From positions 8,804,001 to 8,868,000 of the forward strand of contig CM082582.2 in the NCBI GenBank assembly GCA_040954595.2: 64,000 nucleotides of DNA, given 5' to 3'. The notes under the pieces were generated by a model, which was given only the letters and a program-made list of their open reading frames with translations, ran no database searches and was not told where the DNA came from. The translations under genes were made by a program, and so were the position numbers. Position 1 is the first letter of the stretch; every line of letters starts with the position of its first letter. Shown in pieces: positions 60,455 through 64,000 of this stretch. This DNA is from Balanoglossus misakiensis. Its lineage: Eukaryota > Hemichordata.

Positions 60455-63442
60455 CAATGTTAAACTCATTTGTTTAAGGACAAGTGGAACCATCTGTTTA
60501 CATCCCCAAAGTTTGCATTTGCCGTTTTGGCGCGGTTACTATAGTCACGTTGATACGGCAAACGGTTTTTTAAGTCCCCAGGCGATTCTTTCTGTATCCA
60601 TGCCAACATATAAACTAGTCGCTTGTGAAGTGCATGAATATTTCAGGCGAATGACGCGTCTAAGTTCCGATGACGCGGTGCGGCTTCTTCTTACACCGGC
60701 TCATCTCTGTCCACGAAACGGATTACGGATCTCTTAAGAAGGAGAAATGGCCAAATGTCACGCTCCGCCTTTGGTGAAAAAGGCCCAACTAAAGAATGGC
60801 GCGTAAATTATGCATGCCGGGCGCTCAATGGTCGGGAGGAATGAGATCGACCCGTCGTATTTGAACACCACTGGTGATGCGGCAAAAAAATAATAAAGAA
60901 ACTGCCCTTCGTTCCTAAGCTAATGGAAAGTCGTGTGAACAAGGCAAAGGGATCGATCGACATTGCAAATGCGGACGAGGGCTCAAGGTAACAAACAACG
61001 TGAACAGCGGAATGAAATAAAACGGGCGAAAATATTAGGCGATGCTGGGTGACACCTGGGATACATTTTATATGGATGCTGACACACGTTGGCAATCGAC
61101 AGACCGCATGGCTCTTCGTTGTAAATTCAATATAGAACTAATTAAAGTGTCCTTTATAGAAATCGATTAATAAGAACCCCCAAAAGCGGGTTTTGGTGAT
61201 AGGTATAACGTATTTGAAGCTATGTCACCATATGGTGGTTCTAAATAGCTGTAAATGACTTCAAGAACGATCTGATGCCAATACCGACGGTAATCATCGG
61301 GTAGCCTTGGGTTACCGCGATGGACGTCTGACTTCACGGCCTTTGCTGTTTCAAGCGGAACCAGTCCCGTATTACTGAACTCTTGCGTCTCCTATCACGG
61401 TTCCAGATCATGATTTGAAACGTTGTCCGGACCCGACCGCTTTCCGTTCACCAGGAAAGATCCCAAACACCGCGAAATCGCACCAACGGAGAGCAAACAC
61501 CCCTCCCCCCAAAACAGTTCTTTGTACTTGTCAAGGAAAAAGTTACACGAACCTTATAATTATGACTTCTTGAGAGGGTTAACGGATGGGTGGGTCGCAA
61601 ATGGACCCACAATGGACATTTTCCGCGAAATCTGCCACATAACGGAACGGGCATTAGCAAAATCAATATTCTTCCGCGGTAAGGAGTCCGGGGAATGGCC
61701 GCAATTGCTTTTACTTAATGAGCGATAATATTCGCTTGATTGGACGCCACTCAACGCCCAGATAATGAGCTGTGTTTTTAATAGGCACCATTCTTCTGAA
61801 ATTAGCAATTAGGTTTTTAATGTAACACAGTTATAGGCGCTTTTGTTTTATGTTTACTCCGGGTAACCCTGTACGCTATGTTTGCAAACCCTCGCGAGCT
61901 TGGTAAGGGGAGAAACTTCTATTTTTAGTCTTCTTAACTTCCAAATGTACGTCGGACATATACTTACTTTCGACTGTTGTGTGTTGTCGTCACCAGTGCG
62001 TGATGTTGCCTTCTCACTTTGCGTCCCCTCCTCCGCCATCTTGGATCGTTTGGTGTCTGAATATTTAGAATAAAGGTAAAGGTTACCTCCATTTTAATGG
62101 ATGCGGGCTTTTTTGTCTGACATTATTAAGCGAGAATAGGGGACCCCGGGAAAAAGGACCCCACACATAGCTTTTTGGTGCAGAACGCTTGTTTCTACTG
62201 GTGTCCAAACGCTCGGACCGTGGCGAGAATGGTTGCTGATTTTGCGCGAAATGAAAAACTTTGATGATGCATTCGGAATTGAAATCGTTCAGCATTCGCT
62301 CGCAATCAAACAGACCAGAACGTGGCAATCATATCTGGTATCGCGCAGAAGGCGACAAGTTTCCATCGGTAACGTGAGTAAAACAGTATCGATTGGAACG
62401 GCGCAGTGAACACTGGATGATGAGGGATTAACCAGCACCCTACTGATTTCATCCAGTGTCTCGCCAGAATTCGGAAAAAGGGTCGGCACGGAAAAGTTTT
62501 CGAAACTGACGATTTCCTTTCAACCGAGGCCGACGCGCGCACTACTTTACGAACGGACTGACACCAGGTATTCTGTAATATTGTAGACATGATATTTACA
62601 CCCAATGGCGATTTGCGGGGTTTAATGTTTCTGTTGGAGGTTAGATCAAGACCACCTACAGATGCTGCATGAATACTTAATCCCATCGCCATTTGTAAAA
62701 TCGACTCGTTGGAGGATGGTATAGGTCAAGTTTTACAGCGTGGCAATGTGCTATTCTATGGATTACAGTTGCAAACATTGCAGTAATAATGAAATAAACG
62801 ATAGGTATTTCCTCAGATAGTGGGGTTATAGTTCATACTTACTTTGACCGCTTTCTTCGTCTTCCTCTTCAGTGAACGAGTCGCTGCCTTTTCTCTTCTG
62901 GCTTAGTCTATCACTGGAATTTCCCAAAATATCATCGATGGCAAACGACACCGGTTTATGGTCGAGATGTTCGGCGGGCGCCGGGCGGCCTTCCCCGCCG
63001 AGGCTGGATTTATCGGCCCGGTCCTCCGCTCCCGTCTGCCCGTCGTCTTCGACGGACGACGTGCTGTTGCGGAGAATGCGGTTGATGGAGCTGACGCTGG
63101 GCAGGTTCTCCTTGCTGCAGACGCCGTCGTCGAGCAGGCACTCGCGGATCTCCCAGGCGAACATGGACGAGTTCTGCCGCTTGTACTGGGCGATCTTCTC
63201 GATGACCTCCGGCGTGGAGACCCGCGGCTTGCTGCCGCCGATGGCCCCGGGCAGGATGGACCCGGTCTCCGAGAACCGACTGAGGATCTTGCTGACGCAG
63301 CCGTGCGACACAAGGAGCTGGCGGGAGATATCGCACGGGCGGAGGCCCAGGTGGGCCAACTCGAGGATCCGCTGTCGGATGTGTAGAGGGAGCGGCCGGC
63401 CGTTGGCGAAAATGCCGCCAAGTTGGTTAATACCGCCCTGCC
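58732..63442 (-). CDS. Pax transcription factor, PoxNeuro-like (last three exons)
   Basis: Minus-strand exons 63442-62843, 62056-61968 and 59097-58732 (introns phase 1, then phase 0) give about 350 residues; the first coding exon is not seen, so the N-terminus is missing. Exon 1 here carries a complete paired domain, from [12 protein letters not shown] to [12 protein letters not shown], both helix-turn-helix halves included. In the recognition helix [10 protein letters not shown] the specificity positions read Q-L-H, as I recall for PoxNeuro. Downstream is an FAIDDILG octapeptide/eh1 motif (62945-62922; FxIxxIL, Groucho-type repression). No homeodomain is visible. The middle exon is 89 nt. 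The last exon is rich in His, Ala and Pro. [16 protein letters not shown] resembles Pax1/9, so subfamily is less sure than family. It should bind DNA in the nucleus during development. Confidence 0.85.
60075..60129. repeat. (TTTC)n microsatellite
   Basis: About 13 tetranucleotide copies, all pyrimidine on the plus strand, in the last intron of the Pax gene. Confidence 0.93.
60376..60452. repeat. (TTG)n microsatellite
   Basis: About 25 perfect trinucleotide copies in the last intron of the Pax gene. Confidence 0.95.
62057..62842. other. Intron of the Pax gene after the paired-domain exon
   Basis: Bounded by donor AAA/gtaagt (minus, 62843-62842) and acceptor attcag (minus, 62058-62057). No other feature seen. 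Confidence 0.6.
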
Positions 63443-64000
63443 CTGCAAGAGAACACATCAAATTTATTCTCACAAAATGGACTGCGTAATCATTTGTACT
63501 GGTCATCGACAAAATTATACAAATTAAATGTTTATGCCATTTTCGTTTACATCCACGGAAATCAAAACATGCAAGATACAACAACTTATTATTATACAGA
63601 GAAAAAGATCTACAATTCATTACAAGAGGGCGCATTCTTTCTGTCAACCGCGCGGAAATGCGGGGAGAATCTTTTTGAATGAACATCTGAATTTTGGAAT
63701 TATTCTAGTCTGTCTGTCTGTCTCAATCTCTCTGCCCCTCTTCCCCTCTCTCACGCCGCCCCCTCTATCGTTCCATTTCGTCACCAGAGTCTGTTAGTGT
63801 GTTTCATACACATCTTGTTTGGAGAGCTTTTTCGATCAGGCCGGGTGCGTCGATAATAGGTCGCGGCAAAAGTCAACAAGGGAGAGTGTAAAATATCCTA
63901 AGTAAATATTAAGTAGAATTAAACCCTAATGAAGTGAGAAAACAAATGCGGTCTGGACCAAAGTTTTGTAATGAATAGATCATTCTACTGGTCCAGTTGT
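63443..64000. other. Upstream intron of the Pax gene
   Basis: Minus-strand acceptor tcttgcag precedes the paired-domain exon. A short first exon with the start codon is expected upstream; I cannot identify it before the window ends. A pyrimidine-rich 'ctgt/ctct' stretch lies at about 63708-63750. Confidence 0.4.

Larger units (their letters stand above)
59098..61967. other. Last intron of the Pax gene
   Basis: 2.9 kb with two microsatellites (separate entries) and a C-run/G-run inverted stretch near 59387-59410. No additional exon is needed for frame and none is evident. Confidence 0.55.

Noticed and set aside
60369-60737. 122-codon ORF starting with poly-Val
   Set aside because: Reads the TTG repeat inside the Pax intron.
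58732-63442. Calling the Pax gene Pax1/9 and placing it in the deuterostome pharyngeal gene cluster
   Set aside because: The paired domain lacks the YGEVNQ start expected of Pax1/9, the helix has [10 protein letters not shown], and no Nkx2 or FoxA gene is in the window.
62872-63489. 205-codon plus-strand ORF
   Set aside because: Shadow of the GC-rich paired-domain exon.

Overview
This is a metazoan nuclear genome window. The genes have GT-AG introns. One histone H3 gene ends in the animal replication-type stem-loop. Four intact tRNA-Cys genes, one tRNA-Leu, many microsatellites and a paired-domain (Pax) gene are present. A PoxNeuro-like Pax gene (a class missing from vertebrates) together with animal CUB and LDL-receptor class A (LDLa) domains points to an invertebrate, most likely an invertebrate deuterostome such as a hemichordate, cephalochordate or echinoderm. 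The phylum cannot be fixed from the sequence alone.

Layout. 1-6.8 kb: degenerate interspersed repeats, a 130-bp minisatellite with a two-monomer higher-order pattern, and a tRNA island (Cys, a decayed Cys, Leu, Cys). 6.8-56.5 kb: a cluster of ten related genes, called here CLT-1 to CLT-10. Each encodes a signal peptide, one CUB domain, one LDLa module, one transmembrane helix and a cytoplasmic tail. Orientation is + + + + + - - + + +. Two unrelated genes sit inside the cluster: a solitary histone H3 (minus, 31.7-32.1 kb) and an acyl-CoA synthetase with a single coding exon (plus, 46.2-47.8 kb). 58.7-63.4 kb: the last three coding exons of a Pax gene (minus); its first exon lies outside or is not recognisable.

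The CLT genes were assembled exon by exon. Every exon 1 ends in phase 1. CUB, LDLa and tail exons are joined by phase-1 introns, and all ten models give an uninterrupted reading frame to the stop. They fall into three groups: CLT-1 to 5 (one CUB exon), CLT-6/7 (shared WCCWRPGYV motif after the membrane helix), and CLT-8/9/10 (CUB split at the same phase-0 position, first half always 143 nt). The ectodomains are alike in plan but diverged in sequence. The tails are unrelated to each other apart from cysteine clusters next to the membrane, and range from about 10 to about 160 residues. The plan resembles Neto-type CUB/LDLa membrane proteins with a single CUB. A tandem family of receptors or co-receptors with one binding plan and many different intracellular outputs is the most striking system in the window; its ligand and role are unknown.

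Other points of interest: tRNA-Cys units with shared flanks inserted antisense in introns of two CLT genes, an inverted orphan copy of the H3 promoter on the 3' side of H3, paired loss of one disulfide in three LDLa modules, and a possible exonised GAT repeat in CLT-10.
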